Source of the DNA: CAWIVH01 sp963839475
GTDB taxonomy: Bacteria; Acidobacteriota; UBA6911
Assembly (NCBI GenBank): GCA_963839475.1
Contig: CAWIVH010000004.1
Span: forward strand, 1-38,922
Length of the DNA stretch: 38,922 nt
Reading direction: 5' to 3'
Shown here one piece after another: positions 16,140 through 26,074 of the stretch (within the stretch, counting starts at the first letter, position 1; every line of letters begins with the position of its first letter). The notes beneath the pieces were generated by a model. That model saw nothing but the letters and a program-made list of their open reading frames with translations, was not told the DNA's origin and made no database searches. Made by a program: the position numbers and the translations under genes.

Positions 16140-19019
16140 TCAGCGAAAGTTCTCGACCAGCATCAAGTCCATGGTGTTTTGATCATTTTGTCCGAATATT
16201 ATGCTGGTATCATCCGGTGAAACGCCTATGCCTCCAGCAGCAGGCTTGTCGAGATTCGCCAGCGTGCTTATCCTGCCAGTGGCTGAATCAAGAAAGTGGA
16301 TCGTTTTAGAATCCCCTGCGACAAAGTAGACACCCTTCAAAGTTACGTCGAAGCTCGTCCAGATTAAAGATTCATTGTTGGGCAGCACCTGGTTCTCCTC
16401 GCCGCCGCTTACCGGCATCCTGAATAATCCCGAAGGGCCGGGTTCCTTTACATAATAAATGTATTTTCCATCCGGAGATTCCAGTGCTGCAGCGCCGCCG
16501 AAACGGGTGACCTGAATTTCCCGACCTCCAGCCAAGGGCGTTTTCCAAATCTCGTACCGCCCGCTGATATCGGAACTAAAATAGATCCATCGGCCATCAT
16601 GCGACCAGCTCGGCCGGTTGTTGCTGGAGGCAGCGGAATCGGTTAAGGGCCGCGGAGTTCCCCCGTCTGCTGCAATGATGTAAACCTGGAACCGCCCTTC
16701 TGCGCCGGAATCTATGGCCAGCCAACGGTTATCGGGCGACCAGCGTGCGGCACCGCATTCGGCTCCCCCAAAATTAGTAAGCTGCAGACAGTTCGACCCG
16801 TCCGAGTCGCAGGTCCATACCTCCTTGTTCCCACTCCGGTTGGATTCAAACGCAATCTTGCGTCCATCGGGTGAGAACCGCGCGATTCGGCTGTCATAAG
16901 TCGAACCAATGAGCATCCTTCGCTCTCCGGTGCGGGTATCCAAACGCCAAATATTTGTATTTACAAGTTGCCAAGTGTAGGCAAGACGGCGCGATTTTCC
17001 TGCAATTGCAGGCTGTATTGCGGCCGGGGGAACATCAGACAGTCGTTCCGGCTTCTGCTTTCCTGAGATTTCAACACGCCATAGACTTTCTGCAAATAGG
17101 CCTCCGGCCGAATAGACAATCTGTCGGCCATCCTTGGCCCAGGCAAGTCCTTTCATGGAGACGTAGTTCTGGTTAGTAATCCTGACCGGTTCTCCAGCCG
17201 GTCGGAGTTTCTGGGCAAGGGGCAGCATGTAAAGTTCCCAAACATAATCTCTCAGTTGTCGGGAAAATGCCAAAGAGTGGCCATCGGGCGAAAACGCTGG
17301 ATGATAGTCACCAAGAGGAATTTCGGCAGCCCTGGCTGTGGTCAGATACTTAGTAAGTGGGCGACGCTCGCCGGTTTCGATCGAGATTACCCAAATGCTG
17401 CTCGGCTCCTCTGGTGAATCTTGTGAGTTAAAGGCAAGCCACTTCCCATCTGGCGCCCAGGAAAGGAGGCCCCGGACAGCAGTCATCTCAGTCACCTTGC
17501 GCTCCGACCCGCCCAAAGGTGCCGCCAGCATGATCGCCCTGCGGCCCTGTTGTAGACGAGTGAAAGCAATCCAGCGGTCGTCCGGAGACCAGGCCGCCAT
17601 ACTGTCTGACGACGGATTGTTTGTCAGTCGCATGGGAGGTCCCGCCGAGGAGACTTGCTTGACGTAGATGTCGTAGTTGTCTCCCTTTTCGCCGTTCCAA
17701 GCGAAGGCGATCTTATTTCCGTCCGGAGAAAATGTGGCAGAAGTTTCAAAACCGGGGTATGTCGTAAAGGGAATTGGCTTCAGCCGTAGCTCCGATTCTC
17801 CCTTTGATTGAAGGAACCACCAAGTGATCAAGGCGAAGGCCGCGATCAAGAGAACAGGAATCGACGCCCCAAGGATCCTTCGTACTCGACGTCGAGGTTG
17901 ATCTGACTTCTGTTGTGATCCCAACTCGTCCTTCAGTTCCTGCAACTCGACTCTGACATCCGAGATCGTCTGGAAGCGCCGCTCTGGCGCTTTTTTCAGA
18001 CAGCGTCGGATCACCTTTTCAAGTTCTGTGGATACGTCAACAATTATTTCGTTCAGGGGCTTGGGCTCGTCGCGGATGATTGAAGCCATGATCGATGCCG
18101 GCGCATCTCCCCGGAACGCCTTCTGCCCCGAGACCATTTCATATAGAACTGCTCCGAAAGAGAAGATATCGGATCGATAGTCCACCTTTTTCCCCTCAGC
18201 TTGCTCGGGGGACATGTATGTCACAGTGCCGAGGATCATTCCATCTTCAGTATGAATGCTGCTCCCCTGCGAATCGGCAAGCGGATTTTCATCTGTAATG
18301 AGTTCCGTTCTCTGCGCCAGTTTGGCTAGCCCGAAGTCGAGCATCTTCACTTGGCCGCTGTCACTCACCATTACGTTCGAGGGCTTCAAATCGCGGTGAA
18401 TGATGCCTGCGGCATGTGCCGCCGCAAGGGCATCGGCCATCTGTATGGCGAATGCCAATAGCTTATCGATTCGCATCCCTTTATTCGGAATCTGGCGGTC
18501 AAGAGTCTTACCAGCCACGTATTCCATCGCGATGAAATCGACTCCCTCGGCCTGATCGATATCGTATACGGTGATTATATTCGGATGATTAAGCGCCGAT
18601 GCGGCCCTGGCTTCTATCACAAAGCGCCGCTTTCTCCTCGAATCCGAGACCAGTTCCGGCAGCAGCAGTTTCAAGGCGACTGGGCGATTCAGACGGGTGT
18701 CATTGGCTTTGTAGACGACCCCCATCCCGCCCTGACCGATTTTCTCGATGATGCGATAATGCGAGATAATCCGGCCCGTCAGCTCTCCCGCCAGCGCGTT
18801 TTCCTTTTCCTTGGCTAACGCTTTCGCGGCATCGTCGATTGCGGGATCCTGCAGGAAACCCTCCGCCTTTGTCTGCTGCTGCAAAAGCACCTCGACTTCC
18901 TTGCGGAGGGATTCATCTCCTGCGCAGGCTTCATTTAGGTAGGCTTCTCGCTTCTCCCGCTCGATCACCAGAGCTGATTGGCAGATTCGCTCGATTTCTT
19001 TCCATCGTTCTGGATCCAT
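16140..19019 (-). CDS. Transmembrane Ser/Thr kinase with PD40 propeller (kinase 2)
   Basis: 959 residues starting MDPERWKEIERICQSAL, with GGGGAG 7 bases before the ATG. Kinase features: GQGGMG 95-100, Lys117, HRDLKPSN from 208, DFG 228-230, YMSPEQ ~268, and a membrane span at ~384-403. The extracytoplasmic part is a PD40 propeller with many FSPDGxxIAF-type blades; the protein ends in MLVENFR. The first ~100 residues and the upstream DNA are nearly identical to kinase 3, after which the catalytic domains diverge. The catalytic domain is closer to kinase 4 (EARAASALNHPNI in both). Likely an inner-membrane sensor kinase; ligand and targets unknown. Confidence 0.93.
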   Translation of the reverse strand: MDPERWKEIERICQSALVIEREKREAYLNEACAGDESLRKEVEVLLQQQTKAEGFLQDPAIDDAAKALAKEKENALAGELTGRIISHYRIIEKIGQGGMGVVYKANDTRLNRPVALKLLLPELVSDSRRKRRFVIEARAASALNHPNIITVYDIDQAEGVDFIAMEYVAGKTLDRQIPNKGMRIDKLLAFAIQMADALAAAHAAGIIHRDLKPSNVMVSDSGQVKMLDFGLAKLAQRTELITDENPLADSQGSSIHTEDGMILGTVTYMSPEQAEGKKVDYRSDIFSFGAVLYEMVSGQKAFRGDAPASIMASIIRDEPKPLNEIIVDVSTELEKVIRRCLKKAPERRFQTISDVRVELQELKDELGSQQKSDQPRRRVRRILGASIPVLLIAAFALITWWFLQSKGESELRLKPIPFTTYPGFETSATFSPDGNKIAFAWNGEKGDNYDIYVKQVSSAGPPMRLTNNPSSDSMAAWSPDDRWIAFTRLQQGRRAIMLAAPLGGSERKVTEMTAVRGLLSWAPDGKWLAFNSQDSPEEPSSIWVISIETGERRPLTKYLTTARAAEIPLGDYHPAFSPDGHSLAFSRQLRDYVWELYMLPLAQKLRPAGEPVRITNQNYVSMKGLAWAKDGRQIVYSAGGLFAESLWRVEISGKQKPERLSDVPPAAIQPAIAGKSRRLAYTWQLVNTNIWRLDTRTGERRMLIGSTYDSRIARFSPDGRKIAFESNRSGNKEVWTCDSDGSNCLQLTNFGGAECGAARWSPDNRWLAIDSGAEGRFQVYIIAADGGTPRPLTDSAASSNNRPSWSHDGRWIYFSSDISGRYEIWKTPLAGGREIQVTRFGGAAALESPDGKYIYYVKEPGPSGLFRMPVSGGEENQVLPNNESLIWTSFDVTLKGVYFVAGDSKTIHFLDSATGRISTLANLDKPAAGGIGVSPDDTSIIFGQNDQNTMDLMLVENFR

Positions 19020-19299
19020 TGTCGCTCTCCCCGCAGCAGCTTCGCGAGTTGCAGAAATTCCGCATGGCGTTTGATGTGGCCAGGCTGTTCGGTGTCAGGG
19101 TTGAGTACAGGAGGTATGGTTTTAATCGAGGCCTGTCGGAGGGATCTCCACGATGGTGGCAAAAGATATTTTCGCCTGCTGCCTTCGCCGAATTTGTCGA
19201 GGATCCGATCGTGCGAGACGGTACTGCCAATCATGGAGATTACCTCCACTGGCAATGTGCGACCTGCAATCAGAAAGGCGTGAAATCGCCCCGATTATA
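19020..19299 (-). promoter_or_regulatory. Kinase 2 leader: TATAAT element, leader ORF, hairpin
   Basis: On the minus strand a TATAAT (19294-19299) lies in a conserved block shared with the leaders of kinases 3 and 4. About 60 bases later GGAGG precedes ATG 19234, opening the frame MIGSTVSHDRILDKFGEG. This looks like the start of a kinase (compare ISHYRIIEKIGQG in kinase 2 itself) but then degenerates; it stays open past the real kinase start to 18965. A hairpin CCAC/GTGG lies at 19147-19158. No convincing -35 box was found. Leader ORF translation could couple to or compete with kinase translation. Confidence 0.55.
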
Positions 19300-19449
19300 G
19301 TCGACTCGATTCGGCCCAGGGTAGTTGAATCTGCAGCATTTGTGTGATCAGGTCGGACACCAAAAGGGCACGCTTCCAGATACGGGCATCACGGAAGTGA
19401 CCCATGTAAGTGGAATTCGTGGGCTCTGGAGGCCGGGAAAATTAGAAGA

Positions 19450-19680
19450 TTATCCAGCCAGCCCATTGGGCGGTAGGACCGCTTCATCCTCCTCCTTTTC
19501 GCGCAGCAAATTGTCGGGATCGACGATTACCTGTCTTTCGCACCCGGCCAGCTGTACTCTGATCCTGATGCGTTGCCGGCAGACCCGCGTGATCACTCCT
19601 GGGATTCTCTGCACCCGCCACCCGCTCAGGATCGAGCGGCCCGGGGAGCGGAGCCAGATTACGCGATCGCCTGCTTTCAT
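19450..19680 (-). CDS. Small basic conserved protein, copy 1 (76 aa)
   Basis: 76 residues starting MKAGDRVIWLRSPGRSIL, with IPGVITRVCRQRIRIRVQLAG in the centre, a beta-rich SH3/KOW-like pattern, and an acidic tail. I place the start at 19680 (AGGAGG 3 bases upstream) because the paralogue at 26305 starts at the same residue; a longer frame to 19830 is not supported. It is the paralogue of the last gene of the DnaC operon, so this spot is probably the relic of a second element backbone. Function unknown; possibly a small nucleic-acid-binding protein. Confidence 0.6.
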   Translation of the reverse strand: MKAGDRVIWLRSPGRSILSGWRVQRIPGVITRVCRQRIRIRVQLAGCERQVIVDPDNLLREKEEDEAVLPPNGLAG

Positions 19681-19688
19681 ATCCCTCC

Positions 19689-19925
19689 TCATCCAGCTTT
19701 CCGCCTCGCGTATCGATGCCCGTCCACAACGACACACTCCCAGACCGGGTCCGCGCCTGGTTCGTCCGGCGATGACGCCGGTGACGGCGGCTCCGCAGGC
19801 ATGCGTTCCCATTGGCGCTCCTCCAGCCATTTCGCAGGCCCCGGAACGTACCTGCCGCCCGTCTCGAGTGAGGGATAGTTGACCTTCACCGTGCTCCTGA
19901 CCACCTCTTCAAACAGCAACTCCAT
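19689..19925 (-). CDS. Possible small protein upstream of the 76-aa gene
   Basis: A 78-codon frame from ATG 19925 (an in-frame ATG also at 19949) that ends 8 bases before the 76-aa gene. It reads MELLFEEVVRSTVKVNYPSL, then VPGPAKWLEERQWERM. Its position corresponds to the 87-aa gene in the other copy, but I see no sequence similarity. There is no good ribosome-binding site. Coding status uncertain. Confidence 0.3.
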   Translation of the reverse strand: MELLFEEVVRSTVKVNYPSLETGGRYVPGPAKWLEERQWERMPAEPPSPASSPDEPGADPVWECVVVDGHRYARRKAG

Positions 19926-20277
19926 GGAATGCAGAAGAAAAAGCTTCATGACATGGCTGTCGAGTTACACGAGACGCCCGCCTGTTCGCACTTTGAGCGC
20001 GAATAGAGCAACCAGGGGGCAGATTTCTCCGATCATGGACCGAGCGTAATCAGGCCGGCTATAAGCCTGCCGCAGAAACTGCGGCATCGAGAACCCCGGG
20101 AACCGGGCAGGGTCGGCGCGCCTGCCACTGGAGTTCAATGTCGCTGTCACGCCGTACATCGGGTGGCACTGGCATTCGCCCAAGCTTGAGGAAGATTTCT
20201 CACCGCTTGCAGGCAAAGATGAGCTATAACGAGGCGGATTGAAAAATGGCCGCACTCCTTCGGCGGGAGGTGCTCCA
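19926..20277. other. Intergenic, upstream of the ADOP permease
   Basis: No supported gene. It contains the upstream region of the divergent permease gene; no clear promoter was found by eye. Confidence 0.4.
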
Positions 20278-22755
20278 ATGCAAGATCTGCTGTGGGATAT
20301 TCGCCATAGCTTCCGGATGTTTCTGCAAAACCCCGGATTCCTCGCGACCGCTGTGCTATCTCTGGCACTCGGGATCGGCGCCAACACGACGATATTCAGC
20401 GCAGTCAATGTGCTGATGTTTCGTCCGCTTGCATTCCGGGAACCTCACCGGCTGGTCCAGGTGGAAGAGACCAACCCCAAAGATGAGGACCGGAGAGACC
20501 TGAAGCTCTCGACCTTGGTGGATCTAAAGCAGCGCGGCGGATCTTTCGAGCAGGTGGAGGGGGCCGCGATGAGCATCGATCCCCGCACTATCACAGGCGG
20601 AGCCGAGGCCGAGCGGATCAAATTTCAGTTCGTCAGTCCGGGCCTCTTCACGCTGTTGGGCGTAAAGGCCGCCCTTGGGCGCGGCTTTAACGCCAAAGAT
20701 GGTGCCGACGATGCCGGCAGCTCAATCGTCATCAGCCATGGACTGTGGCAGCGCCGCTTTGGCGGCAGTGCTGCTGTTCTTGGACAAACTTTAAGCCAAA
20801 GGAGCGGGGTTGACACAATCATCGGCGTCATGCCGCCCGGCTTCTGGATCTGCCCATGGACAAGGGATGTAGACGCGTGGAGGGTCCTGGACCTCAAAAA
20901 CAACCGGCTGGCCCCCGAAACCCGATGGCTGAGCGTTATAGCGCGCCTCAAACCCGGGATAAAGCTCGAGCAGACTCAGGCGGAGATGGACGCATTCTCG
21001 CGGCAGCTCGAGGAGCAGGAGCCAAAGGAAGATCGCGGCTGGCGTGTGAAGGTCGAAGATTTGCAGAAGTGGTACTTCGGAGGATGGAGTGAGGACATAT
21101 ACCTGCTGCTGGGAGCAGTGGGATTCATCCTTCTCATCGCCTGCGCCAACGTGGCCAACCTCCTGCTGGCGCGAGCCGCGACACGCGAGCGAGAGATCGC
21201 GCTTCGTGTATCACTCGGCGCCTCCCGCTTCCGCATCGTTCGCCAGCTGCTTACTGAGAGCATACTGCTCGCTCTGTCAGGTGGTGCGCTTGGTATGCTG
21301 CTGGCTGTGTGGGGAAAGAAGATCTTTCTAGCTCTGGCAGACTGGTTTCCCCGGGGGGAAGAGATCAATGTCGACACAGCAGTTCTGGCTTTTACGCTGG
21401 GGATCTCTGTGTTCACGGGGATTCTTTTCGGCCTGGCCCCTGCTCTGAAAGCCTCCAGGGTTAACCTCAACGAATCCTTAAAGGCGGCAGGAAGTCGGCA
21501 TGCGGGGCAATCGCGCCAGGTGGGAAGGAGCGTGATTGTGATGGTTGAAATTGCTCTTGCCATGGTGCTGCTCGTTGGCGCCGGACTGATGATCAACAGC
21601 CTCCTCCACCTCAGGGCTGTCGACCTTGGCTATAACCCGAGGAACCTGCTGATCGGATCCATCCAGCTGACAAGTTCAAAATACAGGGACCTTCTTGACG
21701 GTGACAAGAAGCGGGTCACGCCGCAGGTGGACTCTTTTTATCAGCAGGTGGCGGAACGTCTTCAAACCGTTCCCGGTGTCCTATCCGCCGGCATGGCGAG
21801 TTCCTGGATGGGACCGGCTCAGTTCAAGATCCTTGGGCGGCCGGCACCGCCCGCGGGCGGGGAACTGCAAGCTGCATTCTTTGAGACGAATCCCGGCTAC
21901 TTTCGCGCCATGCAGATTCCACTCCTGAAAGGCCGCAACCTGACGGAACAGGATGACGCGCGCGTCCAGTGGGTGGTTGTAGTGAGCGAATCCATGGCAC
22001 GCCTCCACTTTCCGACGGAAGATCCCATAGGCAAGATGCTTCAGGTGGAGTTCCGCCTCGCGGGACTTGGCATCCTGGAGCCTCAGCCTCGCCAGATTGT
22101 CGGAGTGGTAAGGGACGTGAGGCACTGGGGTCCGAACAACGATCCTCCGCCCACGCTCTACGTGCCGCACCTCCAGCACATTTGGGTATCACCCAGCGGT
22201 ATCTCCCAGCGACATCTGTTCAGGACCATCTTTATCCGCACAAGCTCCAATCCGATGAATCTGGCGTCATCGCTGCGGCAGGTTGTGGCGCAGGTTGACA
22301 GGGACCAGGCCGTTTTTGACATCATGCCGATGGAGCAGAGTCTGTCTGAGTGGCTGGGTTACCAGCGTTTCTACGTGAAGCTGTTCGGCATCTTCGCCGC
22401 GCTCTCGGTGTTCCTGGCCATGGTCGGCATATATGGAGTAATGTCCTACTCCGTGGCGCGGCGCACGCATGAGATCGGGGTCCGTGTCGCGATTGGAGCC
22501 AGTCGAAGAGTAGTCCTCCTCCATGTGCTACGGCAGGCTCTGAAGCTCACTCTTGCCGGGGTTGCGCTTGGGATCGGTGCTGCGATCGGGCTGACCCGGC
22601 TGATAGCCAATCAGCTTTACGGCGTCAAAGCCGTGGACCCGCTCACCTTCACGGTCGTGGCCCTGATCCTGGTCGGGGTGGGTCTGCTCGCCAGCTATAT
22701 CCCGGCCCGGCGAGCCGCTAAGGTGGATCCAATCGTGGCGCTGCGTTACGAGTGA
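20278..22755 (+). CDS. ADOP-family ABC transporter permease (MacB/FtsX-like)
   Basis: 825 residues from ATG 20278 (MQDLLWDIRHSFRMFLQNPG), with GGGAGG 7-8 bases upstream; the in-frame ATG at 20239 is less likely. Architecture: N-terminal membrane helix (~21-43), MacB-type periplasmic domain, three-helix FtsX block (GFILLIACANVANLLLARA and following), a further helix (IVMVEIALAMVLLVGAG), second periplasmic domain, and a second FtsX block ending VDPIVALRYE. This duplicated layout without an ATPase defines the acidobacterial duplicated orphan permeases. The ATPase partner is not in the window. Family members are thought to export or mechanotransmit like MacB; substrate unknown. The gene is full length and convergent with kinase 3. 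Confidence 0.93.
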   Translation: MQDLLWDIRHSFRMFLQNPGFLATAVLSLALGIGANTTIFSAVNVLMFRPLAFREPHRLVQVEETNPKDEDRRDLKLSTLVDLKQRGGSFEQVEGAAMSIDPRTITGGAEAERIKFQFVSPGLFTLLGVKAALGRGFNAKDGADDAGSSIVISHGLWQRRFGGSAAVLGQTLSQRSGVDTIIGVMPPGFWICPWTRDVDAWRVLDLKNNRLAPETRWLSVIARLKPGIKLEQTQAEMDAFSRQLEEQEPKEDRGWRVKVEDLQKWYFGGWSEDIYLLLGAVGFILLIACANVANLLLARAATREREIALRVSLGASRFRIVRQLLTESILLALSGGALGMLLAVWGKKIFLALADWFPRGEEINVDTAVLAFTLGISVFTGILFGLAPALKASRVNLNESLKAAGSRHAGQSRQVGRSVIVMVEIALAMVLLVGAGLMINSLLHLRAVDLGYNPRNLLIGSIQLTSSKYRDLLDGDKKRVTPQVDSFYQQVAERLQTVPGVLSAGMASSWMGPAQFKILGRPAPPAGGELQAAFFETNPGYFRAMQIPLLKGRNLTEQDDARVQWVVVVSESMARLHFPTEDPIGKMLQVEFRLAGLGILEPQPRQIVGVVRDVRHWGPNNDPPPTLYVPHLQHIWVSPSGISQRHLFRTIFIRTSSNPMNLASSLRQVVAQVDRDQAVFDIMPMEQSLSEWLGYQRFYVKLFGIFAALSVFLAMVGIYGVMSYSVARRTHEIGVRVAIGASRRVVLLHVLRQALKLTLAGVALGIGAAIGLTRLIANQLYGVKAVDPLTFTVVALILVGVGLLASYIPARRAAKVDPIVALRYE

Positions 22756-22815
22756 AATCCTGTTACGGGATCAACGCTGCGGGCGGGTGGGGAACCGCTG
22801 ATCGATGAACCCTAG

Positions 22816-25644
22816 TCAGCGGAAGTTGTCGATCATCATGATGTCTGAAGTGTAAATTCCACCCACGTAAAGCAGCCACTTTTCGTCAGGCGAGACGCTG
22901 AAACCCTCTTGCGTCCCCCACGCTGGATCACTATGAACAGGAGCTAGGTTTCGCACGTTACGAGTCGCAAAATCGTAGAAGCAAATGGTCGCCGTTGGTT
23001 TAGCAGTGCCATCAATGAAATAGATTCCCTGCTCGGTCAAATCCCAGTTGAATGGGAAAATCACCCGGTCGAGTATCAGCGTTTCTGCCCCACCCCCCGC
23101 TGTTGACACTCGCCAGATACCCTTCCTCTGAAGACCATAGTACCCATAGTAGTATACAAATTGCCCATCAGCCGATTCGCGGGACACTAAGCCTCCCTCT
23201 CTGGCAATCTGGATAGCTTCGCCTCCATCGAATGGCGATCTCCAGATTCCCCAGCTCCCGCTCCTGTTCGATCCGAAGTAGATCGAGCGACCATCACGTG
23301 ACCAGCGGGGGACCGCATCTTCCGCGGGATCCGTTGTTAACCGTCGCACTGGTCCTCCTTCGGCGCTTACCACATAGATGTCGAGATTCCCGAATTTGGT
23401 GGAATCGAATGCAATCCACTTACCATCAGGAGACCAGTCCGGGCTGCCCCCCACATCCATGTCAGTAAGTCTCGTCGGCTTTGTGCCATCGGCACTGCAA
23501 ATCCAGATTTCACGTCTTCCTGAACTGTTTGAGGCAAAGGCAATCCTGCTCCCGTCCGGTGAAATTCGCTGGTCCAGCTCACTTGACGACCAGGAGAACA
23601 AGGGCTTCGCTGGCGATTGAATCGCTCCCTGCCCGGTCAATTCCAACCTATAAATATCTGAGTTATAGAATGTGCTTAAGTAGGCCAGTCGATTGCGGCG
23701 GATGGTGGGTAAGGAAACCCGCTCACCACGTGTCGGGATTCTGCGAGGTTCTCCGCCCTCCACTGAGATCCGCCAGAGGGAGGACTCTGCCGATCCACCT
23801 GCAGTGAAGACAACCTCGCGGTTGTCGTTGCTCCAGCATGGCTGTCTAGGTTGATTTAAATCAGTCACAAGTTTGGGAACGCCGCGGGGGAGAGGTATTA
23901 AATAAAGGGCGGAGCGCGTCTCAGAAGGATGCCTTGAAAATGCGAGGTAGCGACCATCAGGGGAGAATGCCGGCCAAAAATCGCCACTAATTCCTTCATC
24001 CGGTGTTGTCATCTGATTCTTTTCGAGAGTTTCCAGTGACAGCGACCAGATGCTCGGCGGATCTTTCGGCGATTTCCGAGCCACAAATGCAATGTTCTTT
24101 CCATCCGGCGACCAACTTAATCGTCCGCCGCCTATCTCAGCAACCTTCCTTTCCCCGCCTCCCAACGGACTGGTGAGGTACAGAATACTTCGACCCCCTG
24201 AGGCTCGAAGGAAAGCTATCTGGCGGCCATCAGGAGACCAAGCGGGATTCGTGTCTGCTGCTGGATCGGTCGTCAACCGGTTGAATCCGGGACCATCCAA
24301 CTCTTTGACGTAAATATCCCAGTTGTCCTGCTTTTCACCCCTCCAATGGAATGCTATCCAGTTTCCATCCGGTGAAATCGCCGGAGAACCCTTTGAGGTA
24401 CCGGAGGATGTTACAGGCACAAACTTCGGCGGCGGCATTGCATCCCCGCGAGGAAAGTATTTGAAAAACGCCCAGATCCCCGCGCCAGCAATCACCAATA
24501 CTGCTGCGGTAATCCAGTAGATCGGTTTCAGCCCCCTGTTTTTCCCCCGTATCGGCCGATTCGGCTCCTCCAGCAAATCATTTAGGTCAGTCCTCAAATC
24601 ATGTATCGAGGGGTACCGATCCTGCGGATCCTTAGCCAGCATCTTCTTGACAGTGTGCTGGAGTAGAACCGGAATATCCGGACGAAGCTCTCCAATAGGC
24701 TGAGGGGTGTCCTTGAGGATCGCACCGGCTGTGTCCATCCCGGTCGGTTTCTTGAAGGGATGAACGCCGGCCAGCATCTCGTAGAGAACGACGCCAAACG
24801 AGAAAATGTCCGACCGGACATCGGCGGTCTCCCCGCGCAATTGCTCCGGCGACATGTAGGCCAGGGTCCCCAGGGTCATCCCGGTCCGGGTCAATGCCGT
24901 CACCGACTCTTCCTGGCTCTCGATCCCGCCGGGCGGAATCAACTGCTTCGCCAACCCGAAATCCATCACCTTCGCATGGCCTGTTTTCGTTAGCATGATG
25001 TTCGAAGGCTTGAGGTCGCGGTGGATGATCTCTTTCCCATGCGCCTCTTGCAGCGCCTCCGCTACCTCGGTGGCGATCTGCGTCGCCTGAGTCAGCGGCA
25101 ACCGCCCCCGGCGCAGCCTGTCCATCAGCGTCTGGCCGTCCACCAACTCCATCACGATAAAAATCTTGCCTTCAACTTCGCCGACATCATGAATGGTGCA
25201 GATATAAGGGTTATCCAGTGCTGCGGCCGAACGGGCTTCGCGCATCAAACGCTTTTGTGCGAGGGAATCCTGCTGCATTTCCGGCGGCAGGAATTTCAGC
25301 GCGACTTTGCGATGGAGCGAGGTGTCCTCGGCCAGGAACACCTCCCCCATGCCGCCCTGACCGATTTTCTCTATGATGCGATAATGTGAAATAATCCGGC
25401 CCGTCAGCTCTCCCGCCAGCGCGTTTTCCTTTTCTTTAGCTAACGCTTTCGCGGCATCGTCAATCGCGGGATCCTGCAGGAAACCCTCCGCCTTTGTCTG
25501 CTGCTGCAAAAGCACCTCGACTTCCTTGCGGAGGGATTCATCTCCTGCGCAGGCTTCCTTCAGGTAGGCTTCTCGCTTCTCCCGCTCGATCACCAGAGCT
25601 GATTGGCAGATTCGCTCGATTTCTTTCCACCGTTCTGGATGCAT
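22816..25644 (-). CDS. Transmembrane Ser/Thr kinase with PD40 propeller (kinase 3)
   Basis: 942 residues starting MHPERWKEIERICQSAL (the Asp usual at position 2 is His). Motifs: GQGGMG 95-100, Lys117, HRDLKPSN from 208, DFG 228-230, YMSPEQ ~263, membrane span ~376-396, then PD40 blades, ending MMIDNFR. N-terminal ~100 residues, leader and upstream gene match kinase 2 almost exactly. From the glycine loop on (GEVFLAEDTSLHRKVALKFL) the protein belongs to a different kinase lineage, so it is a mosaic. It lies on the same strand downstream of the replication operon at 26075-28107 and has GGGGAG 7 bases before the ATG. Confidence 0.93.
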   Translation of the reverse strand: MHPERWKEIERICQSALVIEREKREAYLKEACAGDESLRKEVEVLLQQQTKAEGFLQDPAIDDAAKALAKEKENALAGELTGRIISHYRIIEKIGQGGMGEVFLAEDTSLHRKVALKFLPPEMQQDSLAQKRLMREARSAAALDNPYICTIHDVGEVEGKIFIVMELVDGQTLMDRLRRGRLPLTQATQIATEVAEALQEAHGKEIIHRDLKPSNIMLTKTGHAKVMDFGLAKQLIPPGGIESQEESVTALTRTGMTLGTLAYMSPEQLRGETADVRSDIFSFGVVLYEMLAGVHPFKKPTGMDTAGAILKDTPQPIGELRPDIPVLLQHTVKKMLAKDPQDRYPSIHDLRTDLNDLLEEPNRPIRGKNRGLKPIYWITAAVLVIAGAGIWAFFKYFPRGDAMPPPKFVPVTSSGTSKGSPAISPDGNWIAFHWRGEKQDNWDIYVKELDGPGFNRLTTDPAADTNPAWSPDGRQIAFLRASGGRSILYLTSPLGGGERKVAEIGGGRLSWSPDGKNIAFVARKSPKDPPSIWSLSLETLEKNQMTTPDEGISGDFWPAFSPDGRYLAFSRHPSETRSALYLIPLPRGVPKLVTDLNQPRQPCWSNDNREVVFTAGGSAESSLWRISVEGGEPRRIPTRGERVSLPTIRRNRLAYLSTFYNSDIYRLELTGQGAIQSPAKPLFSWSSSELDQRISPDGSRIAFASNSSGRREIWICSADGTKPTRLTDMDVGGSPDWSPDGKWIAFDSTKFGNLDIYVVSAEGGPVRRLTTDPAEDAVPRWSRDGRSIYFGSNRSGSWGIWRSPFDGGEAIQIAREGGLVSRESADGQFVYYYGYYGLQRKGIWRVSTAGGGAETLILDRVIFPFNWDLTEQGIYFIDGTAKPTATICFYDFATRNVRNLAPVHSDPAWGTQEGFSVSPDEKWLLYVGGIYTSDIMMIDNFR

Positions 25645-25924
25645 TGTCGCTCTCCCCGCAGCAGCTTCATGAGTTGCAGAAATTCCGCATGGCGTTTGAT
25701 GTGGCCAGGCTGTTCGGTGTCAGGGTTGAATATAGGAGGTATGGTTTTAATCGAGGCCTGTCGGAGGGATTCGCGCCATTGGCGCGATATATATCTCCTC
25801 CTTCTACCTTTGCCTAGTTTTTGGAGGATCCGATCGTGCGAGAGGGTACTGCCAATCATGGAGAATTCCTCCACTGGCAATGTGCGCACTGCAATCAGAA
25901 AGGCGTGAAATCGCCCTGATTATA
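25645..25924 (-). promoter_or_regulatory. Kinase 3 leader: TATAAT element, leader ORF, hairpin
   Basis: TATAAT (minus strand of 25919-25924) is followed by GGAGG and ATG 25859, opening MIGSTLSHDRILQKLGKGRR, a decayed kinase start that stays open to 25590, past the kinase ATG. A perfect hairpin CGCGCC/GGCGCG (25772-25786) sits in the block that is most diverged from copy 1, next to a strong GGAGGAGAT. Same layout as the leaders of kinases 2 and 4. Confidence 0.55.
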
Positions 25925-26074
25925 GTCGACCCGGTTCGGCCCAGGGTAGTTGAATCTGCAGCATTTGTGTAAGCAGGTCGGACACCAAAAGGGCACGCTT
26001 CCAGATACGGGCATCACGGAAGTGACCCATGTAAGTGGAATTCGTGGGCTCTGGAGGCCGGGAAAATTAGAAGA

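Larger units (their letters stand above)
18722..19680. repeat. 0.96-kb direct repeat, copy 1
   Basis: Nearly identical to 25350-26305 in the same orientation. It covers the first ~100 codons of kinase 2, its leader and promoter, and the 76-aa gene upstream. Similarity stops at the glycine loop of the kinase on one side and at the start codon of the 76-aa gene on the other. One ~55-bp block (about 19146-19200) is strongly diverged inside an otherwise highly similar repeat. Confidence 0.8.
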